NCBI GenBank assembly: GCA_004352715.1
Contig: SCFE01000117.1
Coordinates: 371,135 to 435,134, forward strand
DNA from: Hofstenia miamia
Taxonomy: Eukaryota > Xenacoelomorpha > Acoela
Length of the DNA stretch: 64,000 nucleotides
Direction: 5' to 3'
The notes under the pieces were generated by a model. It saw only the letters and a list, made by a program, of their open reading frames with translations. It was not told the DNA's origin and did no database searches. Positions 44,587 to 55,799 of this stretch are shown piece by piece. Each line of letters opens with the position of its first letter. Positions within the stretch are counted from its first letter, which is position 1. Made by a program: the position numbers and the translations under genes.

Positions 44587-47130
44587 ATGCAAGACAACAA
44601 TAGACTAAAAACGACCAAACGAAATGGCAGTACAAAAAGTACCAAACGTGATAGAAACTCTCGAATAATGAGGAAACGTACGAAACCTTCCGATATTTCT
44701 GCGGCTTCAAAGCCCTTCCAACGAAGACACATCTTTATTGGTATTCTAGCTCAAGCAAGCAGAGCTGAAGACATCACAGAGCTTTGATAAAATAAAGGTT
44801 TTCCTACTATTCATATTCGATACATAACAAAAGAAAATTCTAGATTTAAAGGGTCTCATGCTGTTTTTAATGAAATATGGAGAAAAAATTGAAGACCCAA
44901 ACCTTTGACCAGAAAATATCTTTATAAATAGATACTATTTAAATGACGCGGCCAGAATTTGGCTTAAGTCACTTACAAGTGATTGACAAAAAAAATATAT
45001 CCCATACCCAAAGTTTTACTTATAAATGCTCGTTCGCTTAAAATGAATATTGCCCTAACCCTATCCTGAATGTGATTTATGTTATTACAGAATTGATGTA
45101 TGTTTTGTAACAGAAACCTGGTTTAATGACAATGTGTCACAAGAGTTCTCATCAATAAATGGGTATGTGTGCACTAGGTCAGATCACTCTAAGAAAACTT
45201 CAACCAAGGTGAAGGGCGATGGAGTTGCTGTATACATAAAAAGCCACCTCGCATTTTCACAATTTTTTCCAAATTCCTATGAAAGCTATGAAGCTATTTG
45301 GGTGAAATTAGAAATCCAAAATAGGGATATTATGCTTTTGTCAGCTTACAGCCCTCCTCAAATGTCTTCAGAAAATTACAAAAACTTAGAATATCATATT
45401 ACAAGAACAATAAATGATATCCAGTTGGATAATCCTCGAACTATTTTTATATGTGCTGGAGACTTCAACGAAATGAATACATACGAATTTATTAATTACA
45501 ACTTGAAATGTCTTAATAAAAAAGCCACGAGGAAATATAATTTTGATGAGCCTCTTGAAGTTCTTACTCAAATTTTATTGAAGACATTAGACACTTGCTG
45601 CCCTTTTAGCAAAGTTAAAATAAAGGACAATCACCATGCTTATGTGTCCTCACTACTTAGGACTTTGCAAAAAAAGAAGAAAATGCGATAAGAAAAATCA
45701 TCTAAATACAGCATCAATTATGGATAAACAAATCAAAAATACAATCTTGCGAAACATCAACTAAGGCCATGGTTAGACTAGTGATTGGTTCAAAGTGATC
45801 TATCACATTTGAAAGAATTGCACGTCTAACCACTCGAGATAATTAGCGATGGGACGATCACAAGGAAATCGAACGCGCCCGATTTCTTCGTGATCGTCAC
45901 ATCGCTAATTATCTCGGGTGGTTAGACGTGCGATTCAATCAAAATGTGACAGATCACTTTTGAACCACTCACTAGTCTAACTGTGGCCTAAGAAATAAAA
46001 TATGGTTTCAAAAGATTGGTGGTATCACTTGAACAAACATACAGGATGGAAAAGGGAATTCCAATATCCCATTTGGTGCAGATCTAAATGAAATAAATAA
46101 TATTTTCACTAATATCTCTGATACAAAGAATCGCAATCCCATGCTACCAAGGACATACTAAATCACTACCTATAAATGATAATAAAGAATATTCTTTCTC
46201 CTTGCATCAAGTGTATTGAAGAGCAACGGCCACTGGTTCTACCATATTATCTCATTAAAGAAGACGCTCACTTATTGGCCCCTGTTGCCAAATGCATCAT
46301 TCATCTTAGTCTGTCATTACAAGTATATCCGACTGCGTGGAAGACATCACATGTTATTCCCATTCTGAAGGCAAAGAATTACAACATAAATAAATTAAGA
46401 CCTATTTCAATTGCGCCAATTCTCTCTAGAGTATTTGAAAAGTTAATTGTGAATTTTTTTGCAGAGCCGTATCAACAATTAGGAATTTGACAATTCGAAA
46501 TTAGAAGATATACCTCAACAACTGATGCCATAGTTAATCTCCTGATTATTGCTCTAGAGTTTAAAAATCAAGGTTTTGAATATCACAGAATCTTGTAACT
46601 TGACTTATCTAAGGCATTTGACAGACTACCCAATGAACTCATAATAAGCAGTTTCAACTCTATCCATGGTATCCCTCCAGGAATAATCTCATTGAGTGCA
46701 AGTTTTTAAGCAAACCATCATCAAAAAGTGGTTGCTTTAGGAAAACTCTCAGAAATTAAGTCTACAAATATAGGAGTTTCTCAAAGGCACTGTCTGCGGA
46801 CCTGTCTTCTTCAAGTGTTCAGCAAACAGTTGTTGTTTACTAGATCATTTACAAGATTGAAATCATTTCATAAAATTTGCTGATGATCATTACAAAATTT
46901 GCGTTGGAGAAAACAATCAAGATGATGGTAATGAGTAATGATTCATATCATTTCTGTTTAACTGGTTCAGAGATAAAGGATTTATTTCAAATATGGACAA
47001 ATGTGTGGAAATGTCAATTAAACTCAAAGAATCAAATACCAAGCTCAAAATATTGATTGCTTCCACTATGTTAACCAGATGATAATGTTAGGAATTCACA
47101 TTACTAATTTTGTAATTGGATCCACATGTA
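44587..47130 (+). mobile_element. Degenerate LINE with ORF1 and ORF2 relics (CR1/jockey-like), plus strand
   Basis: ORF1 trace: RRHIFIGILAQASRAEDITE at about 44726-44785 (RRM-like start), then PENIFINRYYLND near 44904. ORF2: LLINARSLKMN near 45015, CFVTETWF near 45100, then an APE-type endonuclease (GVAVYIKSHLAF, LLSAYSPPQMS, GDFNEMN) at 45134-45691; RT fingers and palm YPTAWKTSHVIPILKAK and LRPISIAPILSRVFEKL at 46329-46450; LSKAFDRLPNELI near 46605; FADDHYKICVGENN near 46879. Frameshifts and stops throughout, with no intact ORF. A MITE splits it at 45765-45988, and it abuts the gypsy relic at about 47150. Confidence 0.82.
45765..45988. mobile_element. 224-bp palindromic MITE, PIF/Harbinger-type, inserted in the LINE
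   Basis: Long inverted arms (about 100 bp each) running from GGCCATGGTTAGACTAGTG on the left to CACTAGTCTAACTGTGGCC on the right, with inner blocks GATAATTAGCGATG / CATCGCTAATTATC and ACGTCTAACCACTCG / CGGGTGGTTAGACGT. Flanked by TAA at 45762-45764 and 45989-45991, a 3-bp TWA duplication as in PIF/Harbinger. No coding capacity. It would fold into a near-complete hairpin. Confidence 0.78.
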
Positions 47131-47163
47131 CTTCATGTTGTCAAAGAGGCTACAAAGAATTGG

Positions 47164-49070
47164 TTAAAGGGAGTATATATTATCAAAATGCCTTAGAACT
47201 GAGTCTGACATTAGATGTTTGATCAAGTGATTAATAGCACTCTCCTGTTGTTGATCCCATGAAAAAGGTGAACCTTTCTTTAGCAAGTGTCCTAATGGAG
47301 CAGTTATTTCTGCATAATTTAGTATAAATTCAGATAGATAGTTGATCATTCCCAGCAGTCTTTGAAGAGATTGCTTGTCCCTTGGTTTTGCATACTTCTT
47401 GATCCTATGTACTTAACTGTACTTTTCATTAACTGGATTTTTTATTTATTGAATTTGATATTTCTTTCCAATGCATGTTTTAATACTGCTTTGAGTGTTT
47501 CAACATGCTCTTATTTCATAGCAGTTGCAATCCAAATGTCGTCATGTATACCTATGACATTCTTAATATTTCCTATTTTTTATCAATCATATTTTGCGAC
47601 TTGTCAGATGCTGATGCCAATCCAAAAGTTAATCTGCTTCAGTAATGCTGACCAACAAAGGGAGTATTGAATGTGATTAGTAAAGCTGATTGTTTGGTGA
47701 GAGGAATGTGCCAGTATCAATTTGATAAATCTACAACTGTAAAATAGCATTTTCCTTTGAAAAATTCTCTAAGTCTGACATTAGATTGTGGATAATGGTA
47801 CTTGTGATTGATCTGCTGATTTAGAATCTTATTGTCAAATGTTAGTCTTAAATCATCGTTTGATTTCTCTACATTGACCATACTCCCGACCCATGACGCT
47901 GCTTCATCTACTTTTGAGGTAATTCCAGCTTCTTGAACCTCTTTTAATTTAATTTTCCGTCTAGGTATCAATGAAAGAGGACATCTTCTTGGCGGATGCA
48001 TTATTGATTTTGTCGATGGATCCAATGGTATCTCATATATGTCTTCAACTCTGCCATAACCAGAAAATACATCTTCATACTTTTTTAGCAAATTCGATAA
48101 AATATCTCGTATTGCCCAGGGTGTATTCTGAATACTTATTGCCTTCTGGGCCAAATCCAAAAACGATAGGTGTCACTGTCTGTAGGTATAACTAAGAATT
48201 AATGATAATTGGCAATAATTGGAATGGTTTTACCTCCATAATCAGTAAGCTTGCCATTTGATGGATACATTTGAAATTTTCTCTTTGTCTTTAACTCAAT
48301 TTCTTTAAGAAGTTTTTGTAGTACTATATTACACTGAGCTCCCATGTCGACTTTGATATTGGATAATTTTGAATCAAAATTGTAGTTTTCTTAGAAGATT
48401 TTGGCTTAAACAAATGAATCGCACCACATTCATAGTTTGATTCACTTCCACTTGTAGTCTTTTCTTGTTCATCCAGATGGTCTAATTCTCTATCTTTGTG
48501 GTAACGATATGAATTTCTCTGAAGGTGGGCTTAACACTTAATTGCAAAATGGTTTGACTTGTTACATTTTTTGCAAATTTTCCCAAATGCAGGATAGTTT
48601 AAGGGTTCATGTTTTCTTTCGCATTGCCTACATTCAAACTGCTGAAGTTGAATCGCATCAATTTCCTGTTTGATGTTGATTTCTTCTTCGTCGTTTTTGA
48701 TTGTTTCTTCAGCCAAGCAGCAGAACTGAGTTGTTTTGTGCCTTAAAAGTCTTTCCTAATAACGTATATCTTATACTGAGAATACAATTCTGTGTCTAAT
48801 AAGGCTGTCTTCCAGTTGTCTGAAGTTACAACACTTTTTTTGGGTTCTTACCAAATTTACCTATTGATCAATGCTTAGGTATGATTTTGCTAACTTGAAA
48901 AATTGATATCATTCAAACACTTCATTGTTGCCTCTTTTGAAGTGATCATGGAAATTTGACATAACATCAATGAATTTGGATTTGTCTTCTGTTCCTGACC
49001 ACAGAAGTTTGTAAAATTCCAATTCTAACTTTATCAGGTTTTTCATCTGCTTCAAAAGCCATAATCTCTA
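47164..49070 (-). mobile_element. Degenerate Ty3/gypsy LTR retrotransposon (gag to RNase H), minus strand
   Basis: Reading leftward from about 49070: a gag-like start (MAFEADEKPDK), a zinc knuckle CKKCNKSNHFAIKC (CX2CX4HX4C) near 48574-48533 preceded by a second Cys cluster, a retropepsin-like KVDMGAQCN near 48350-48325, the start of RT at 48160-47717 (MHPPRRCPLSLIPRRK, ASWVGSMVNVEK, DLRLTFDN), a frameshifted palm with HDDI near 47550, and the RT/RNase H connection AEITAPLGHLLKKGSPFSWD at about 47310-47250. No integrase and no LTRs seen; it is truncated where it meets the LINE. The active-site aspartate pair follows His rather than Tyr, and stops abound. Confidence 0.8.
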
Positions 49071-49079
49071 TCACCATGT

Positions 49080-51280
49080 AAGATAAAGGTTTAAGTTAAC
49101 CAATTTTTATTAAAAACTGTAAAGTTACAGTGATGCATATATATAGATAAAATTTGCAATCAATAACAGGTACGTTTGACAAGTACCGATCTCATGAACT
49201 TCCTGACCAATCATTTGTTGCAGGTTGCAGGGTAAATATAACGTGTAATGATTATCACTACCAATACAACAGAAGTCAGTCTGTTTTTTTGTATCTTTTA
49301 CAGTATATTTTTGTCTTAATTGTAAAGAATCCTTGTTATTGAAAAATATTTCGAATATGGATTATTAAACTCTTATTTATTTAATGAAATTGTCACTGGA
49401 GATAATTATTTTGAATGAAAAAAAGAGAAAAATACACTCATCCACATAGTCTTCAGAATCAAATAAGAACCATTCTTTCATATACAGAAAGTAGCACTGC
49501 AGAACTCAACCAAGTGATTACAGAATTCGAAATACACTAACACTCTGATCAACCGATGCCCCACTGAATTTTAATACACTCGAAGCATAATCTCCAGTCA
49601 CTTAGAACTTAGATCTCTTGAAGTCACTCTTATCTATGTCAATAGAATCACTCAAAACGCTTGCAATTAAAATTGCCTTCATTATCAAATCATAAGAAGC
49701 TTTGCTCAAAGTTGTCTTGTCATATTTTTTAATAACTTTCTTCTTTTCACCACGTTCAATCAATCCTGTTCTTCTTGCTCATGGTGCCATTCACCTCTCT
49801 CACAAAGGTTTCTCGGTCTTCATTCGTAATCTAAGGAGGGCTTCTTCAATTTTATCGTCGATAAATATGCCAATGAAATCTAATCAGTGACATCGATCCT
49901 ATTTTGTTAAATCCTGACCCTGTAAACTTTAAGTGTTCTAATGAAAAAATGGGGATAGTATAGTTGGTGGTCTTTTAAATATGGGATCAAGATTTCTAAA
50001 TCTAATAAAAAAATCGAATTTTATGGATCAAAATTTAATATAAACTTTAACGTCTTCCCAAAACAAACTAATTATTACCACTTATATTCCAAAGGAGAAC
50101 TTCCTTGTAGAATACATAAATTTTAAGGAGAGTGAAATGTCCGATATTCCTAGTAACAAATATTTAATATTTGTTCACATATTTCGCCACTTTTGATAAC
50201 ACATATGTGAACACATATTTCACCTGTTTTATCGATAAACCTATGCCTTAGCACATATTTCACCACTTTAGACCTATTAGGCATATTACGAAAGTCACTG
50301 GTTCTTTGATAAATTGGGTTCCAGGAGATTAGTCAATAGCACAGAATAGTTCTATCCAAAATTGTGATTCAGAGAAAGTATTTAGTAAATTTGGAGATGT
50401 TCTGACAGACCCGACAACAATGCCTTCCGAAACAAACTTATGTAAACTTGCGTTTTGTGCATGAAACATTGAAAAAATTTAATAATATTTCGCTCGCAAT
50501 TATGTTTTTAAGCACATATTTTAGCACATATTTGAACAAAGAAGAACGCATTTTATATTACATATTTGACATTGACACATTTTGACCCATTTTTACTACA
50601 TAAAATTGGCGGCTCTATTAATCGCTATTATCTCAATAAATTCGGTGGTTTTAACATAAACTATTTCAACATTAAAAAAATTATAGGCTGCTCATAATTT
50701 AATAATACTCGGACTCTCAATAGAAAAACGACATTTTATTATTATTGTTTTGTATACAAATGAGGCGTCACATTACATTAGCACAATTGTGAAAATTAAA
50801 ATAATTTACACTAGAGATTATAAAATTATTTAGATGACACAATGGAACATTACTAAGAATGTTTCTTTCGACTAAAGGTTCAGGAAATAATGAAATAACC
50901 CACATAATGAATGAATATCCTTTTGCAGCGAAAATTTACATGCCAATCTCAACAACGCACCCATTTAATTTATAATTTGAAAAAAATATATTCCATATTT
51001 AAATTAGCCAATTTACACAAGTTATACAATTGATTCAATTACTGAAAAAATATCCTCAAATAAATTTAAAAATTTATTCATTTGGAATACCCCTTTAGAT
51101 TTGTGCAACTATTTTAATTCAATGCATCTTAAAATTTTATAAAAAAAATTTCAACAAAATTCAATTAAGTTAATTATAGGCTTCTTAGAAAAAAAGAAAA
51201 CAGCATGGTTTTATCAATTTTCTGAAGGTACATTCCTCATAAATATCGACTCAGGTCTAGCAAAAAATCTCAAATTGCTA
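49080..51280. other. Intergenic, no gene seen
   Basis: No gene. Between 50170 and 50535 a short motif around CACATATTT recurs at least five times (near 50175, 50212, 50251, 50512 and 50523), a loose local cluster and not a regular array. Confidence 0.45.
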
Positions 51281-51283
51281 TAT

Positions 51284-51976
51284 GATATTCAATCATTTAA
51301 AAGCTAAAATTAATAAGCGTAGTTCATTATAATCTATCTCAATTCTGTCAAAGAAATAACACACAATCAAGTTTATTGTTAATAATGTACAAATAAAATA
51401 TAGCGATTTTGATATTTATTCAATCATTTAAAAGCTAAAATTAATAAACGTAGTTCATTATATATTAAATAGGTACACAAAGTCGTTGGATATTCAAGAA
51501 ATTTAAGCGCAAATTATCACGTCCAATTACTGCATGCGGTTGCTTATCACAACAACATTGTGCATTTCTATTTGACAAAGAATGAAAAATTCTATAATTT
51601 TATATTAAATATGTACACAAAGTCGTTGGATATTCAAGAAATTTAAGCGCAAATTATCACGTCCAATTACTGCATGCGGTTGCGAATATATTTATATTGT
51701 CCCCGCTTTGCTAAATACAGTTTCATGTGGTTTCACTCTTAGTTAAATATAAAATCAATATCTTTTCCTGCAAATTACTTCAAATTAGGAATTTTAAAGT
51801 GAATATCCATGAGCCAACTACAGCGCAAAATTTATTTATATTGTCCCCGCTATGCTAAATACAGTTTCATGAGGTTTCACTCTTAGTTAAATATAAAATC
51901 AATATCTTTTCCTGCAAATTACTTCACATTAGGAATTTTAAAGTGAATATCCATTAGCCAACTGTGGCGCAAAACT
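51284..51976. repeat. Three successive pairwise duplications, each with a step of about 130-144 bp
   Basis: Pair A: 51284-51332 and 51411-51462. Pair B: 51461-51543 and 51601-51683. Pair C: 51691-51829 and 51835-51976. Each pair is a different sequence, copies are near-identical (B) or differ at a few bases (A, C), and the three pairs follow each other without overlap. Confidence 0.75.
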
Positions 51977-52512
51977 TTGAGTTGAGAAAAACTGAACCCA
52001 AAAATGTCAATTGTTAAATAATTTTTCATGAAAAAGCTTGCCTGCTTGATAACATTTGGCTTAACTTGAAAATTGAGTTGTCATTTTAGCTTTTCATTCC
52101 ATTAAACAGTACCAACATCAACAAGATCTTCGTTGATTTGAATTTGATTTGTCCTATGCAGGCGCTTTGCAATTATACTCTATTGAGTGCGAATGCATAA
52201 AACATTAGCTTTATGAAACGTTTTTCAAATATAAGATTAAACTCTTTGTAATTTAATAGTTTTCCCATGTATTAGCATCATGTTTGTTATGAGATTCATT
52301 TTGATAGTAATGTTAAGTGACATTTGAAAATAATTCCGTATCGTCTAAGCAAGATTATTCAAAATATTTGGCAGTGGCGGTGTATTGTCAATAAAATTGT
52401 TATAAAATCAATATAGAACAATAGAATCAACGCATATGTTTTGGAGCAGAATTTTTTAGTGGGAAATTAAGGCAGAATTAGCATCATGGGGCAATATGGA
52501 AAATAGAGGAAT

Positions 52513-52530
52513 ACCCTAACCCTAACCCTA
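52513..52530 (+). repeat. Short interstitial telomere-type repeat (CCCTAA)3
   Basis: ACCCTAACCCTAACCCTA is three units of the common metazoan telomere repeat TTAGGG read from the other strand. It is too short to prove a telomeric origin. Confidence 0.7.
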
Positions 52531-52598
52531 TGGGGCAGGGCACAACGCCTGTGGAGCAGGTGGGGCATTTTGCAAAATGTGTCCCACTTCCATCTCTA

Positions 52599-52804
52599 CA
52601 GGGTGTCCATAAAGTCTGGACACAAAATTTCATAATTTCGCCATTATCTAAATAAGTGAACTTCTTTTCGGATAAAGTACATTAAATTTTTAAATTTACC
52701 CTTCATAGCCACTGATAACTATGACCTTAAATAAAATATGAATAATTTTAAAGCCTACATTGAAAATAGTTAATTTCCTGTGTGCAGACTTTACGAACAC
52801 CCAG
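52599..52804. mobile_element. 206-bp Tc1/mariner-type MITE with TA duplication
   Basis: Left end CAGGGTGTCCATAAAGTC; the right end read in reverse is CTGGGTGTTCGTAAAGTC, matching at most positions over 25 bp or more. TA lies on both sides (52597-52598 and 52805-52806). There is no internal ORF. Confidence 0.72.
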
Positions 52805-52806
52805 TA

Positions 52807-54380
52807 TAATTCAAAAAGATGCTACCCCATTATTAGTACTTATTTGTCAAGATAATCATTTGAAAAAAATTCTTGCAATACAAATTTATAAATTTAGCAG
52901 TGAGACTATGTCGCAATGAGCTTAGAAGTACCTCAAGGCGCTGCCCAAGGAGTAATATAAATTTCTCTTTATGTGAATGTTTCTGAAGCTATGCATCAAT
53001 AGGTCGATGATACATACATGTTGAGAACTACACGAAACCCTTATCGCAGATCTCATTTAATATTTTAATAGAAATAGATTGGAAATACAATTTACTATCT
53101 TTTCTTCAAAAGACTATAAAAGATTCCCGGAAATATTATTGTTTGCATGTGATAACGAAATGAAGCAAAGTTAATCCCGCGTGTCATTGAGAGTAGTGAT
53201 AGCCAATGAATTGAATCTTGATGAATTCCTTTCTTTAGCATTCCGAAAATGGCACCCGATGTAAAATATATATTTCTTCTTAGACACGTAAGGGAATTGT
53301 TTTAGACAGAATTTATCATTGACGCCTTGATAACTAGTTATCACGGCGTCCATGAATTAATACACTCATTTGTTTTAAGCGAATTGAATTATTGTTTTTT
53401 ATTTAAAAAATATCAAAGTTTACAATAGATCATTTTGTGCAAACTTCTACAAATAGTTAATAAGATGGCCAAATTTTATCTCATGCGTTCATAAATTCGC
53501 TACGTTTCAACAACACTACATTACTTCAAGCAAGAACAAAGGAAATATTCAGTAGAATAAACAGTTCTCACTCATTTACAGTAAATTTTTGACGATATCT
53601 GATAATTTGGATGGGATATCAATACGATTCGATAGCAATTCGCTAAGTTCGTAATGTTAAATTTCGAAATTATTAGAAAGTAATAAACCATATTGTGTCC
53701 AAGTTAGAAATAAGATATGAAACAAAATTAAGTCAATAAACATTAATATAAACATATACATGTAACTTTTATATACAAGTATGGGATGTGTAAAAAAATG
53801 TAATCGCTGCCTTTATGTCAGGTTAGGGCTAAAATAAAACACAGTGAAAATTTTTCATACATTGATTTAATCCCCACCTAAAAATGTTTCAAAAATTCTG
53901 TGGATCCTCCGATTTTCATATTATAATGTCCAATCTTATGTTTTCCTTTAAAAAAAGAATATTTTGTAAACAAAAAAAACACTGAAAACTTTTCAAAATT
54001 TGGACAAGGTCTATGGGGTTCATCTCTTAGTTGCTCCCTCAACCTGGCTGCGTCAGGGCTCTTGGCCCATGATGTAGCAATTTCTAAAATATGTAATAAT
54101 TCATATTATAGATTTTCAGATTCTCAATTGTGGCATTTTGAGCCAATGAAAAGTTTATTTGCAGGTGCTACCTTCGGCTAGGTGTTATTAGAAATTTCTA
54201 ACAAATAAATGGTGATAAATTTTTAATAGACATAAATTTTTAATGGCAGATGATAATACAAGATTCTTCTTAAGATAAACAATAAACAGTTCAGCATTCA
54301 AAGTCCATTGTGCTTTTATTGAAAAACAATGGCTGGGAGAATTGTAGAGGAATAAAAATAGTTCATTGAGTTCGAAGAGC
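52807..54380. other. Intergenic, upstream of the receptor gene
   Basis: No exon or transposon end recognised. The promoter of the receptor gene presumably lies in the last few hundred bases, but no core element can be named. Confidence 0.45.
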
Positions 54381-55598
54381 ATGCGTTACTACACATTGAT
54401 GTTGTCAATTGCTGGTGTCATTGTTGCAAATCAATTTAATGAAACTGCAATTAAGTCATTAATTACCCCCAATGTGATGCCGAAACTAGTGAATAGGTTT
54501 CTCCTTGTAAGATTCAGTCTTCTCAGCATATTATCTGTCAATGAAAAAGAACGAACTCTAAAGCTGTTCATTAGATGGTATTTTTATTATGTAATTGATG
54601 ATAAAAATATACAATGGAATTCCACAGAAGCTGGTGTGGACTATATTGAGTTTGATGAAACAGCCGTGTGGATTCCAGATGTTTTCATCAAGAACGTGGT
54701 CAGCACAGAAAATAGTGTATTTCAAAAAGCCTACTTAGATTCTTCCGGATGGATAAAGACAGATAAAATGATGACCATTGTAACAACTTGCAATTATGAT
54801 ATGACATACTTTCCCTTTGATTGCCAGATATGTTACTTAAAAGTTGGAAATCTTCTGCCTAGAGCTGCAAACAGATATGCAATAGACTTTATAAAGGGTT
54901 TCCCTACTGAAGCCTATATTAATAATGAGCAGTGGAAACTGGCAAGTTTTGAAGAAAGCTATTTTTGTGGCAAGCAGCAATGTACACCTGATGATGTAAA
55001 AGACAGTATGATCACTGATTTAAAAGAGATTCAAATGAAACTAGTAATGGAAAGGGATCCTTCTTTTTTCGTTTACACAATCATTGCACCATTCTTAATT
55101 CTTAGCATCATAATGCCATTGACATTTCTTCTGCCTCCAGAATCTGGAGAGAGAATAAGTCTAAGTGTAACTATTGTATTATCATACATGGTGAACTTTC
55201 TTATTTTAGAAGCAATCATCCCAGCAAGTAGCACTAGCTTCCCAATATTAGGTTATCATTTTCTGTTTGCAACAGTTCTTGCAGCATCATCAACCCTTTT
55301 CAATATTTTAGTTCTTTGGCTTTATCATAAAGATCCCAGAACCAAGCCTCTATTGATAATAAGAAGTGTTATTATTGATTTTTTTCAAACCAACAAAATT
55401 GTTGGAGTACTTTACAAAGGTGTACCTATCCTAAGGCGATGTATGATCATAAATAAGCAAAGCGACAAGACCTATATCAAGAACAAAGTCGAAACAAATG
55501 AATGGAGGTTTGTTTGTTGCTTCTTGGATCGATGCCTGCTAGTGGCTTACACAATTTTGGTTATAATACTTTTTTGTCTAACCCTTCAATTATTTTAA
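54381..55598 (+). CDS. Intronless Cys-loop (nicotinic acetylcholine receptor-like) subunit, 405 aa
   Basis: Pentameric ligand-gated ion channel subunit of the plasma membrane. I start at ATG 54381; the frame is open five codons further up, but only from a TTG. Residues 1-16 (MRYYTLMLSIAGVIVA) look like a signal peptide. Extracellular domain: W-I-P-D at 97-100; Cys-loop C137-C151 with 13 residues between, containing YFPFD. Membrane segments: M1 about 229-251, M2 about 258-282 after the G-E pair typical of cation channels, M3 about 288-315, then a short M3-M4 loop of about 70 residues, M4 386-405 at the C-terminus. Odd: the loop B tryptophan is Leu (KVGNLL), loop C has FCGKQQC instead of vicinal cysteines, and loop A lacks its Tyr, so acetylcholine binding by the usual aromatic box is doubtful. 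AATAAA at 55788-55793 follows. No intron interrupts it. Confidence 0.9.
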   Translation: MRYYTLMLSIAGVIVANQFNETAIKSLITPNVMPKLVNRFLLVRFSLLSILSVNEKERTLKLFIRWYFYYVIDDKNIQWNSTEAGVDYIEFDETAVWIPDVFIKNVVSTENSVFQKAYLDSSGWIKTDKMMTIVTTCNYDMTYFPFDCQICYLKVGNLLPRAANRYAIDFIKGFPTEAYINNEQWKLASFEESYFCGKQQCTPDDVKDSMITDLKEIQMKLVMERDPSFFVYTIIAPFLILSIIMPLTFLLPPESGERISLSVTIVLSYMVNFLILEAIIPASSTSFPILGYHFLFATVLAASSTLFNILVLWLYHKDPRTKPLLIIRSVIIDFFQTNKIVGVLYKGVPILRRCMIINKQSDKTYIKNKVETNEWRFVCCFLDRCLLVAYTILVIILFCLTLQLF

Positions 55599-55787
55599 AT
55601 GACATAATTTAGTCCACGCTCTATGATGAACACTTCAACTAAACTAGACGTTTGTGTAGTAATGCTATATTTTGACATAGTTAAGAAAATATTATTTTCA
55701 TTTTTAAAATGAATAGAACATAATAATGTCATATATTTTAAATATAACTGCTTATGCTCACAAAATTCATTGCATAATCATTTACAC

Positions 55788-55793
55788 AATAAA
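55788..55793 (+). terminator. Poly(A) signal of the receptor gene
   Basis: AATAAA about 190 nt after the stop codon, a plausible 3' UTR length for a compact single-exon gene. Confidence 0.5.
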
Positions 55794-55799
55794 GCGTTC

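Noticed and set aside
54366-54380. Five extra codons at the start of the receptor frame
   Set aside because: The frame is open there but begins with TTG; the first ATG is at 54381 and gives a good signal peptide.
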